The notes beneath the pieces were generated by a model, which had not been told where the DNA came from, made no database searches, and saw only the letters and a list, made by a program, of their open reading frames with translations. The translations under genes were made by a program, and so were the position numbers. This document shows, piece by piece, positions 1 to 12,700 of a stretch of 64,000 nucleotides of DNA; position 1 is the stretch's first letter, and each line of letters begins with the position of its first letter. The stretch comes from Arcuatula senhousia (Eukaryota > Mollusca > Bivalvia > Mytilida > Mytilidae): contig OZ020304.1 of the NCBI GenBank assembly GCA_963971305.1, forward strand, positions 22,651,755 to 22,715,754, read 5' to 3'.

Positions 1-544
1 TGTCTGTCACCTAGTGGTTATGTCTGTTTAGGACATAACTTTTGTAAGAGATTTTTTCAGCAATTGCCTGTTGCAGCAACTTGAACTTTGGTATTTTATT
101 TAAGTATGATTTGGTATATTATTTTTGGGACAGTGAACAGTGACTCAACGAATTCTTTTATACCCCATCTACAAAAGTTGGGGGCATATAGTGTTCTGGT
201 CTGTCTGTCCCATGTTGTGAGATGGGCAATTATGTCTTTCGGAGATATTCTTGTTTCAGAAAAAAATAAAAGATAATGGGGGATTGCACCTAGTGTACAA
301 TACTTTAAGGGATTATATTTCAAAGCATTATGTTTTCAATATTAGTCAAATATAGCCTACATTTACTTTAAGAATTTGTTAAGTGTTAGAATTCAAAATA
401 ACTTTCATTTAACTGTTATCTATATGCTTTCTACTTGTACAAATATGTAGTTTTAAGATCAATATTCATTCTAAAGAATGCATCACAAGGTTATATTCAT
501 CTATACATGTGTTACACACTGAATAATTTTCTCCAAATTTCCAG
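1..544 (+). other. Intron upstream of exon 1, with a short H4-like fragment
   Basis: TATACCCCATCTACAAAAG pairs with TTGGGGGCATATAG (159-193) and is followed by 'ctggtctgtctgtcc', resembling an H4/H3 5' end with a very short GTCY tract. The right boundary cannot be placed. The rest is AT-rich and ends in the acceptor of exon 1. Confidence 0.4.
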
Positions 545-709
545 GTAAAAGCTGAAGCTGTGATTGATTATGAGTCCCAGACAGAATATTCTGTGTCCAT
601 CACTGTAGAAGATTCAGGAACCCCACCGAAAATGATCACCAAGGTTGTCAAGATACTGGTAGAGAATGCCAATGAAGACATCACAGAACTAGAACTGGAT
701 AATAACCAG
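545..709 (+). CDS. Cadherin exon 1 (C-terminal half of repeat A)
   Basis: 165 bp, 55 codons, phase 0 at both ends. The acceptor is ...tttccag and the donor is gtacat. It encodes VIDYES, VSITVEDSGTPP and KILVENANEDITELEL, the second half of a cadherin repeat with the acidic VIDYE position and the DxG..PP loop. The linker NANEDITE is degenerate compared with DVNDPP. Any upstream exons lie outside the window. Confidence 0.9.
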
Positions 710-3700
710 GTACATAAAAAATAAGGTCATGTTCAACATTCCCTCCTAGGGCACCCTGGGTAGATTATTTTTCACGGGATAAAAATTAAAATAGAACACA
801 GGTGACTTCTGTTTTGCATGGGTCAATGGTATTTTTAATAAATAAAAGAGTACATTTGGAACAACCTAGGTTACATATTACATTACCCAGGTTGTTCTCG
901 TTTTGCCCCAAGTGAGCAACTTTTTTCCTACCTATGGTTCCCTGGATTGTAATGTCAAACACAAGCTGAATTACAAAAATTACTCATAGGCAATAGAATC
1001 AATGACCAATCTTGTATTAAATGTCCAAACATTCTGGATTGAGGTAAATTACAATGGTCCTGACTTGCTGCAGGTATTAAAAAAACCTGATATATTAAAC
1101 TAAATCTATAGAAACTAAATCAATTTGACATAGTAAACTTCACAAAAATTAGCCAAAAAAGGATATCCTCCCAGTCCTTAACCCCCCCCTTAAAAAAAAC
1201 CCTAAAACAAACAGGTTTATGGCTCCTAACATAAGGTTTGATTTCTAAATGTTTAGGGTAAGTTACACTATGCATTTGTATTTCATATTAGTGGATTTCA
1301 CAATTTGATAAATGTAATGTTTTGCGTTATTTCCTTGTTCTTTTTTTAGGTTGTAGAAAACAGTGACCTGGATACAGTTGTTGGAACATTACTGGTTACA
1401 GATCCTGACAATAGTGTTGAGCAAACCCAAACATACAGGTTTGTTCTGGTAAACAGTGCAGAGGGAAGATTCAAAATAGAGGGTGATCAATTGAAGGTTT
1501 GTACATAACAGAATTCATGGGTGATTTTTATGCCCTACATAAAAATTTAGTGGAGTATTTTAATTTCAGGTCTGTTTGTCCATTTGTCTTTCTGTTTCAA
1601 GTCATATTACCTTCATGTTTGTATTATTTCAAATATTTACAGGATACACTAAAGCAACAAAAACATGACACCACATGGAAACTTTCATCAGCAGGTGACC
1701 GTACCGTGTGACCCAATGGTAACAGGTTGACTCAATGGATGGTTACTTGCCATCTAATGTCATCTAAGCAAAACAAATAAAGATTTCTATATGAGTATAT
1801 AGTGAATTTTGATGAATGTTTTACAAAATGTTGAGAATTGCGAAAATATTACAAATGTAATGTTTCTGCTAATGCTTATTTATATTACTTAGACAAAAAT
1901 CAAATGTTTGTTGTGTTAATATGACAATATCATTATTTGATAAATGTGCCTAAAATAAAAGGAGCATTGTTTCATTAAAAGGTTGCTCAGAGTAATGTTG
2001 ACTGCTTGAAACAAGGAGGAAGCTTTTGTAGACTGAACTATGAAGAATCCAGTCAATATACTGTAGAAATAGATGTCACCGATAAGGGGCTGGTACCAGT
2101 CAAAAGCAAAACATTTTCATTGGTTGTTGAAGTGACCAATCAAAATGATCCTCCAAGAAATTTGATGTTAAATGGTAAGTAATTCTTATTATATGCATCA
2201 CATGACATAGAATATAGTTCAGTTGTGTATGAATTTCCCAATAAATAAATTTGCATTTTCTACCCCCTCTACAACATCTTCATTGCTTTCATTGACAGAG
2301 GTGATACAATGCATCATTCATTTTCAGACTTCCAATATATCTTCAACCTTTTATAAGGGTAATTGTCAAAATGTTAAGATTTTTTATTTTTGTGTCCAGA
2401 CAAGGAAGAAAAAAAATATCACTCTAATCTTCCATCAACTTCATGGTTAGGTGACTGCAGAAAAAATAATGTGTTACAAGCTGAGACTTGTGCCTTTTGG
2501 ACATATGCTTGTTTGTTTCATTTCTCATGATTATTGTTGCCTTGCGTAGATCTTCAGTATGTGTTCTTCAGTTTGTTCACCAGTTCCTTCGCCACACTTA
2601 TATTTTGTAACTTATTTTTTACAGATCATAAAATAGAAGAAAATGCACCATCTGGAACAGAGATAGGTCATGTGACCTTTGATGATGAAGACACAGGTCA
2701 AAGTCATACATTTTCATTGGCTGATGATAATGGTGGGCAGTTCTCTATCAGTTCAACAGGGGTCATCACCAAGGCAACAGATGGGCAATTGGATCCGTCA
2801 AACATTTATGACATTATTGTTAGGATTACAGATGATGGAGAGCCAGTGAAATTTGTAGGTTTGATGGAAAAATATGCTTTTATTCCCAATTTAAGAACTT
2901 AACAGAATGTTTTTCAGTTTTCAACAAAATTCAAATGCATATTTACAACAAAAACATAAGTAAAAAGGTTATTACAATCTCTGTTATTCAATTAGAATAG
3001 TTTTCATGGTTTTATAAATATTTTAAAAATTATAAACTTTAAAGTATAATCATTGACAGCATGAATAGATGATTTATCAACCACTTTATAGATTTTTTTG
3101 TCTTAATCATACAAAATATTTAATTTTTCTGTTCAAAAGTTGGAATTTGATATATTTTCTTGAAGAGTTTGTTAGTTTTTGTCTCGCCTGCGACCAATGT
3201 CGCAAAGGGCGAGACTTAGGTATGGTGATTCCAGCGGCAGCGTCCATAATTGGTTAAAGTTTTTGCTTAAGTCTGTTTTGTGTGAACAAGTTATGTTACA
3301 CCATTGATATTTGGTATGCAGCTGCATCAGCATCAGTACAGATCAGTTTTGAAAGGATTTCACCTGTATGTTCCTGCAGTCACGGTCTACTGACTTTGAA
3401 ATTTTACACCGATTTGGCCGAGATTAACCTTTTTTTTTTTACTTCTGTTTAACATGAAGCAGTTATGGTACATCATTGATATTGGGTATGCACTTGCATT
3501 AGCATAAGTACAGTTTTTTATCTGTATGATCCTGCAGTCACAGTCTACTGACTTTAAGATTTTGCACATTTTAACTTTTTACTTATGTCATGAGTGTTTT
3601 ATATAAAGCAGTTATGGTTCACCATTTATATTTGGTATGCAGCTGCTTAAGCATCACTTAAGATCAGTTTAAGGAGGATTTTTACTTCAATTTATACTGT

Positions 3701-6700
3701 GTCCAGTTGCGACAGGCGGGACAAGTCTCTGTGTTAACAGTTTATTTTTTATGGACTTGAATTGAATATTTTTAATTTTCCATTTTTACTTTCATTTTAG
3801 ACAGAAAAGCAATTTTCAATTACTGTCATTGGAGAAACAGTGATAACCTTGACCTTTACTTCTGAAGGTGGAGCCACTGAGTTTGACCCTAATAAACCAG
3901 TTGTTCCTGAGAAAACGACTGTGGATACTGTCATAGGTACACTGAAAGGAGAACACAGTGATACATCACAAGACATGGTGTTTAATGTTCAGGATTCTGA
4001 GGATGCTGGTGTGGTTAAACTAGGTCAAACAGTCTGTGAAACTAAGGTTGGTATATTTATAATTTAAGAAAGGATATGGAGTAAATGAACAAGAGACCAC
4101 AACACATACGTTAACTCCAACTGCAATTAATTTTTATGAGCTGTATGGCCATTTAGGAAAATTCTTCCTCATCAGCAGCTCTAGAACCCAAACAAAGGAT
4201 ATCCAAAATTCAAAATATGTTCAAAATGCATAAAGCCAAACGAAGTTCAACTATGTATAGCTAAGGGCAAAACTACGATGGAGGGAGTTTAACCTTAGGT
4301 TTTAGAATTTACATAAATTTATATAGCAGTGTACACATGAGAAGTAATTTCATGTACAAGTACACCATTTCTAAAAAATAAAGAGCATATACTTAAACAC
4401 GCCACGGGGAATTGTTCTACTAACTCCACACAGCATAAAAGACAAACTCCTGTAATAAATAATTTAAGAAAGGATATCTCTTTCATAAGATACATTGTAG
4501 GCAGGTTGCACAGGATGCCAAAGTCATAGATGGTAAGTGTTGGTTTATGTCCGTCACCAATTTTAAGTGACATATTTGTGACCAGTTTGCTCAAGATGCT
4601 AACCCATGAACTAGTGTGGTAAATGTTGAGTGGTTTGCAGGGGGGAATAGTTTTTTCAGCAAATACAAATGTAAGCCTTTTAATATTTGTATGCAGTATC
4701 AGTATTAGTCCTATTTGTCGTTTTCTTTCTCTTAAAAGTGAAATAATAAATAATCCACACAAAAAAATCTTTTCAACAAATTGAACATAATAGTTTATCT
4801 AGTTTCAGTTCTAGGGAACAATTAGAATCTCAGTATTGTAATAAAATACAGAAAACTGGAGTAAAAATTAAAAAAAAATCTTCACAAACATCTGATTTTA
4901 AATCCAGAACCAGCAAAGAGTATGTGCAGCTCCTGTATTGGTTGGCTTAGTCTTATTGGATTATGAGACTGGTAACCAGTATACACTGGTATCCGAAGTC
5001 ACAAATACAGCTGGCAAGAAAACAGTAGAAATGATCCCATTGGTTGTAATTGATGTCAATGAAGCACCAACAGTAAGTTTATGCTATTTATAAAATAGTT
5101 TGATAGATTGATAGAAGCATGAGAGAATGTGATTCTAGGCATAGTGTTGACATATGACATGATGACAATGTAAAGAAACACATCTGAAGGAAATAATAAG
5201 GTGTGCATTAAGTTTATGTGAAAAAATCTTCATAAATAATTGGCTATTTAGAAATACTCAAACAGCCTTCAGTGTGATCACGGCCATTGCATGCCATCTT
5301 GTAATTAGCCCTAAATGAAAAAAAAATACAATGCACAAAATAAAAAAAAAACATCCATAAATTTTAAAAAGGAAAACACAGTGATACATTGCAAGACAAA
5401 ACAAAGCATTGTATAACTTGCATAAAGCAACAAGTACAAACACAAGCTTTTACAAAGATTCCTGGCATTAGACATGCAATGATACAACCAAATATCACTG
5501 TGATAACATTTGTAATGGCTTATCAGCTACTGTCAAAACCAATCTATATTAATATGAGAGTGAAATCAATAAATATTTATGGTTTGAAAGCTATTACCAC
5601 ATTTTTCTTAAAAGATTCACACTGTCAAGGTCTTAAAGAAGCAAAACAATAAAAAGTCCATAGTCCCTTAAGTAATATCCATTAGAAATGAAACTTTTAC
5701 TTTAAATTAAATGTTTATTAGACATGTTAGATTAAATGCTTGAAAATCAATTTGCTTTGCATAGAAAATAAGTTTCAATGGAGGACAGCTTACTATTGAA
5801 GAAAACTTAAATGGAGTTGCACTTGGGAGTTTTAGTGTAACTGATCCGGACAAAACAGACACACACACATACACACTTACAAACCACGGAGGAGGAAAGT
5901 TTGTCCTGAGTTCAAATGGCCATCTCTCAGTATCAGATGGTACAGTCTTGTGATGCCTTTTCGTAGTTTGAGGTGTTGGACATTAGCTATTTTTAATTTT
6001 GAAAAATTGTGGTTAAATTTGTTTATGCTTGCCATGTTGGTGATTCAGATGGTACAATTTTGGATCTTTTTATAGTGTGTGGTTCTGGGTTGTAGTTGTA
6101 ACATCTTACCTTTCCCAAAATGTTTCTTTTATCCTTACCCTTTATATAATTAAGGCCAAAAATAGCTTTTCATCCAAATTTCTTGAAAATATGGGGCAGA
6201 CAGGGAACTTTTAATTTTATTCATCATTTTTTAGGAAGAAGACTAAAAATTAACATAATTTTCCAAGGAATCAAAATGCAATTTTTTTTCTCAAACAATT
6301 GAGAACATAAATTTTGGGGCAGAAGGGAATGAGAACCTAGGATATTTTTATATTGGCCTAAGGCCAAAAAATACATGTCTGTTTCCTGCTACCCTACCTA
6401 TCCTATTTTTTGGGCCCTACCCTAAAGTTTTTATTGGCATTTTGGGACAAGCACCGTCAAAGTTAGAATTGCTTCTCCATTGACTCAATTTAAAATAATT
6501 TTGTAAAAAAAAAAAAATTTCCTACCTACCTACCCTAATTTTCAAGAGTAGGAAGCAGGAAATAAACATATATTTTGTTTTGGCCTAATATAAATGTAGA
6601 AAACAATGATATTTGGTGTGTTTGTTTGACTCTTCTATTGATTTGGTTGAACTTGAATCTTCTTTTTCTGGTGGAAGTAATTCGGAATAGGATAGATAAA

Positions 6701-9700
6701 TAGTTTATCATTGTTTATATGTATTTTGGTAATCAAAAAAGCATTTTTTACACATTTGTAAACATGTGCCTAAGAAATCTGATCTCTCTAAGGTTTAATG
6801 TTACCATGAGCTTTATCATTATTAGTTTCTTGATAGCAATAAAAATAAAGAATTATATGAAAACTGATATTCCAAAGATTTGAAATGATATTTTGAATAA
6901 TAACTTGCATCATATAAGGGTTATTTAAAATAAATTGAAAAAAAAACACTCAATTATTTTTATTTACAGCTGCTGATTTAGACCATGAGACAGAACCTTC
7001 AGTTGACATAGAGGTGAAGGTCACAGACAGTGGTGACCTTGGCATCACAGAAAAGTTCACAGTAGAAGTGACCAATGTTAATGAAGCACCAACAAAGCTT
7101 GAGTTAACCTCAAATGTGGTATTTAATTGATAAAATTTTGATTACAATTTTTTTCTTTTTAGCTCACCTGACCCGAAGGGTCATGTGAGCTATTGCCGTC
7201 ACTTGGCGTCCGTCGTCCGTCCGTCGTCCGTCGTCCAACTTTTCAAAAATCTTCTTCTCTGAAACTGCATGGCCAAATGTAACTAAACTTGGTAGGGTTG
7301 TTCTATAATATGTCCTTTATAAAACCATCGTTCGGATTTTTGATTGGATGAACATCATGGCCGCTGTGGCTAAAAATAGAACATAGGGGTAAATTGCAGT
7401 TTTTTGCAAATAACTCAAAAACGGTAACAGATATCAAATTTCTGTCATATGGTAAAAGTGATCAGCACCTCAAGATCTACCTGCCCAGAAATTTTCAAGA
7501 AGATCCAACAATCGATGTAGGAGTTATTGCCCTTTTTCTGGATTTTTTCAAAATTTTGCATTTATTTAGCCCTATATCTTGAAAACTATACAAGATATTT
7601 TAAAAATTCAAATTGCATATGATTGAGCACATCAAGATCTACATTTCATGTAATTAGGTCAAAGCTGTAGAACCATTTCTTTTAGGAGTTATGGCCCTTA
7701 AAGCGTCAAAATTTACTATTTTTCATTACTTTTTCCCTGAATTTCAAAGATTAACTTGTCTGACACCATATATCCAACTTTAACCAAACTTGGCACAGTT
7801 GTTTAATAGCATATGTGCTATAATTTTATCGTTCAGATTTTTGATTCGTCAAAAGATATGGCCGCCATGGCTAAAAATAGAACTTAGGGGTAAATTGCAG
7901 TTTTTTGTTAATAACTCAAAAATGGTTACAGATATCAAAATTCTGATGGTGGACAAAAGTGATCAGCATCTTAAGATTTACCTGCTTTGAAAGTTTCAAG
8001 AAGATCCAACAACCGATGTAGGAGTAATTGCCCTTTTTTAGCTCACCTGGACCGAAGGTCCATGTGAGCTTATACCATCACTTGGCGTCCGTCGTCGTCG
8101 TCGTCTGTTAACAATTTTTCAAACGTTAACTTGTCCGACACCATAAGTCCAATTGCAACCAAACTTGGTACAGTTGTTAAGTAGCATTATGTGTACAAAA
8201 CTATCATTCGGATTTTTGATTCGTAAAAAAACATGGCCGCCATGGCTAAAAATAGAACATAGGGGTAAATTGCAGTTTTTTGCTAATAACTCAAAAACGG
8301 TACCAGATATCACAATTCTGGCATAGGGTAAAAGTATTCAGCACCTCAAGATCTATCTGCCCAGAAATTTTCAAGAAGATCCAACAACCCATGTAGGAGT
8401 TATTGCCCTTTTTCTGGATTTTTTCAAAATTTTGCACTTATTTAGCCCTATATCTTGAAAACTATACAAGATATTTTAAAAATTCAAATTGCATATGATT
8501 AAGCACATCAATATCTACATTTCATGTAATTAAGTCAAAGCTGTAGAACCATTTCTTTTAGGAGTTATGGCCCTTAAAGCATCAAAATTTACCATTTTTC
8601 ATTACTTTTCTCCTGAATTTCAAAGATTAACTTGTCTGTCACCATACATCCAACTTCAACCAAACTTGGCACAGTTGTTAAATAGCATAAATGCTATAAT
8701 TTTATCGTTGGGATTATTGATTCGTAAAAAAATATGGCCGCCATGGCTAAAAATAGAGCATAGGGGTAAATTGCAGTTTTTTGCTAATTACTCAAAAATA
8801 GTTACAGATATTAAAATTCTTATGGGAGACAAAAGTGATCAGCATCTTAAGATCTACCTGCTCTGAAATTTCAAGAAGATCCAACAACCAATGTAGGAGT
8901 TATTGCCCTTTTCTGGATTTTTTCAAAATTTTGCACTTGTTTAGCCCTATATCTTAAAACTATACAAGATATTTTAAAAATTCAAACTGCATATGATTAA
9001 GCACATCAAGATCTACATTTCATGTAATTAAGTCAAAGCTGTAGATCCATTTCTTTTAGGAGTTATGGCCCTTAAAGCATCAAAATTTACCATTTTTCAT
9101 TACCGTATTTTCCGGTGTATAAGCCGCTATTTTTTTTCTGAAAAGTTCTGGGTGCGGTTTGTACACCGGTGCGCTTAGTGTGTGTATTTTTAAAAAAATT
9201 TTCAGGTGGACCAGTCTGAAAACATCGATGTTTTCAAGACTTCATCTGGGTCATTATCAAACTACTGCAATTTCTATTTCAGCTTTATTCATGTGATGTT
9301 TTGTTTGTTATTTTATGAAATAAAAAGTAAATACCCCCGAATGTGTTTGTTTATTATGTATTTCAGTTGTTTCGATCTTTTCTCTCCATAATCATCCATT
9401 TTTATTTTGATTACGTAATCAGACAGAGGTGTGCCTAAAATATGGAATTTATATAATAAATAAAATGCATGCTGTCCCTTTCCTTTCTCTTCCAGTGATT
9501 TATATTAAATATCTTTGTGCTTAATATGCCCTTTTCTATGTTGGTAATGTCCACATTATTACCCTGGTAAGTAATATTTACATAACATGGACAGATCTAG
9601 ATGTGTTCATTTTCTCCCTACTTTTGTAGAGTTTTGTTTATTTTCTCCCTACAATTTTATAGACTGTTCTCTCCTTTAATTCAAGAATAATTAATCCTTT

Positions 9701-12700
9701 TGTCACTATTCTAGCTATTTTAGAGCAAACATATATCATTTTATAAATTTTATTCAGTTAAAACTCGTGTGCAGGAAAATTAAAGAAAAGCAACCTTTAA
9801 CCTGTTGACATCATCTACACAAGACAAGTACACACTGTTTCATGTGTATTTTTACCAAGTGAATATCATGGATTTGGTTGATCAAAGAACCATTTGTTCT
9901 TATGATTTTTATGTAATAAATAGTTAATAAATAATCAAGGACACACACAAAAATCTATAATTATAGATTGGACACATTCCCATACACAGGTATGCCATTT
10001 TGATTTTCTTTTCTTTTCCACCACGTGGTTAAGCTTGTAGCTAACTAATTATTAATCACACAAACAGAACTTGAGTAATTATAACCAAAACAAATCAAGG
10101 TCAATAAACTTCACTTTAATTGCAATCAAAACAAGAACTGGAGAATCAGGTTGCCGACAAACGATTTAAATGCCAATCATAACAGTAACACCTGTCAAGT
10201 GTCATACACTTATTTGCAATTTACCGATATATACACATATACAGTTAAAATCAATAACAATAAGTCAACACACAAGCTGTATTTATTCATTTTTATTAAA
10301 ATCAAACACAATTTTATTAATAAATCAAAAATAAATAATAATATAAAATGGAAACGATCTTCAATGACATCGGGAGTCTTTGTGCTGAAAATGAAACAAA
10401 AATCATTCAAGATACGTTATAAGACTAAAGAAAGGGGTGCGTTTAATACTCAGGTGCGCTTTATTAATGGATAAAATCAGATATTTCCCTGAAAATCGGC
10501 CCTGCGCCTTAAAGTCCAGAGTGCTTTATTCTCCGGAAAATACGGTACTTTTCTCCTGAATTTCAAAGATTAACTTGTCTGTCACCATACATCCAACTTC
10601 AACCAAACTTGGCACAGTTGTTTAATAGCATAAATGCTACAATTCTATCGTTCGGATTATTGATACGTCAAAAAATATGGCAGCCATGGCTAAAAATAGA
10701 ACATAGGGGTAAATTGCATTTTTTGCTAATAATTCAAAAATGGTTTCAGATATCAAAATTGTGCAAGAATCAAAAGTGATCAGCATATTAAGATCTACCT
10801 GTCCTGAAATTTTAGAAAAGATCTGACTGCTGATGTGGGAGTTATTGTTCTTTTTCCTAATTTTTGCCAAATTTGCACTTATTTAGCCCAATATCTTGAA
10901 AACTAACCAAGATATTTCAGAAAATTAAATCACATATGGTTAAGCACAATAATATCTACAAATTTATGTATCTGTGTAGTTCAGGTGAGCGATTCAGGCT
11001 CTTTGGAGCCTCTTGTCTGGATTTTTTCAAAATTTTTCACTTGTTTAGCCATATATCTTAAAAACTATACAAGATATTTCAAGAATTTAAATTGCATATG
11101 ATTAAGCACACCAAGATCTACATTTCATGTATTTAGATCAAAGCTGTAGGATCATTTCTTTTAGGAGTTATTGTCCTAATATCAACAAAATTTACCATTT
11201 TTCATTACTTTTTTCCTGAATTTCAAAGATTAACTTGTCTGACATTGTAAGACCAACTGCATTTTAATTTGGCACACTTGTTTAATAGCTTATATGCTAC
11301 AACTCTATAGTTCAGATTTTTGATTCGTCGAAAAACATGGCCGCCAAGGCTAAAAATACAACTTAGGGGTAAATTGCATTTTTTTGCTAATAACTCAAAA
11401 ATGGTTTCAGATATCAAAATTGTGCAAGAATAAAATAAGATCAGCATATTAAGATCTACATGTGCTGAAATTTTGGAAAAGATCTGACTGCTGACGTAGG
11501 AGTTATTGCCCTTCTTCCTAATTTTTGCCAAATTTTGCACTCATTAAGCCCAATATCTTGAAAACTAACCAAGATATTTCAGAAATTTAAATCGCATTTG
11601 GTTATGAACAATAATATCTACAAAATATATGCGTCTGTGTAGTTCAGGTGAGCGATTCAGGCTCCTGGGAGCCTCTTGTTTAGCTCACCTGGCCAAAGGC
11701 CATGTGAGCTATTGCCATCACTTGGCGTCCGTCGTCGTCGTCCGTCGTCGTCGTCGTCCGTCGTCGTTAACTTTTCTTCAAACTTCTTCTCCTCTGAAAC
11801 CGCTGAACAGATTCGAACCAAATTTGGTCTGATGGTACCTTAGGGTATCCCCCACAGAACTGACGTGGGGATTTTTGATTCATCGAAAAACATGGCCACC
11901 GTTGCTAAAAATAGACCAGGGGGGTCAGACTACTGTTTTTGGCTTGTAAATCAAAAAGTATAAGAGATAGATGAAATCTGATGCCACCCTTCTTCTTCAG
12001 CATTAAAAGCTCTACAAAAGTCACCATTTGGTCCAAGTTGTCAGATGACCCCTTACAGGGGTTACAGCCCCTTAAAGGTGAAAAATAGCGTTTTTTCATG
12101 TTTTTGCCCTATAGTATGAAAACTATTGCAGATAGAGAAAAGCTGTTGCTTGCTTAAATGTTCAGCTCATTTAGCTCTACTAAAGTCTCCATAGGGTCGA
12201 AGTTGTCAGATGACCCCTTATAGGGGTTACGACCCCTGAAATAATGTTTTTTCATGTTTTTGGCCTATTGAATGAAAACTATTGCAGATAGAGAGAAGCT
12301 GTTGCTTGCTTAAATGTTCAGCTAATTTAGCTGTACAAAAGTCTCCATAGGGTCGAAGTTGTCAGATGACCCCTTATAGGGGTTACGGCCCCTAAAATGT
12401 TGTTTTTTCATGTTTTTGGCCTATAGAAAGAAAACTATAGCAGATAGAGAAAAGCTGTTGCTTGCTTAAATGTTCAGCTAATTCAGCTCTATAAAAGTCT
12501 CCATAGGATCGAAGTCGTCTGATGATCCTTAATAGGGGTTACAGCCCCTAAAATAACCTTTTTCATGTTTTTGGCCTATAGAATGAAAACTATAGCAGAT
12601 AGAGAAAAGCTGTTGCTTGCTTAAACGTTCAGTTTAGTTAGCTCTACAAAAGTCTCAATAGGATTGAAGTTGTCAGATGACCCTTAATAGGGGTTACAGC

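Larger units (their letters stand above)
7161..11679 (+). mobile_element. Outer H1 Helentron-like element in intron 8
   Basis: It begins with TAGCTCACCTG and a hairpin (gacccgaagggtc core, closing GTGAGCT), then a GTC-rich tract near 7200-7240. The right end carries CAGGTGAGCG and the perfect hairpin AGGCTCCTGGGAGCCT, then CTTG. The body contains repeated units with 'taggagttatggccctt' and 'atggccgccatggctaaaaatagaac'. A second H1 (8040-11015) interrupts it. No transposase is present. Confidence 0.75.

Noticed and set aside
4319..4762. 147-codon minus-strand frame in intron 5
   Set aside because: No recognisable domain or composition typical of protein, and it lies in an AT-rich intron with a hydrophobic, stop-poor composition by chance.
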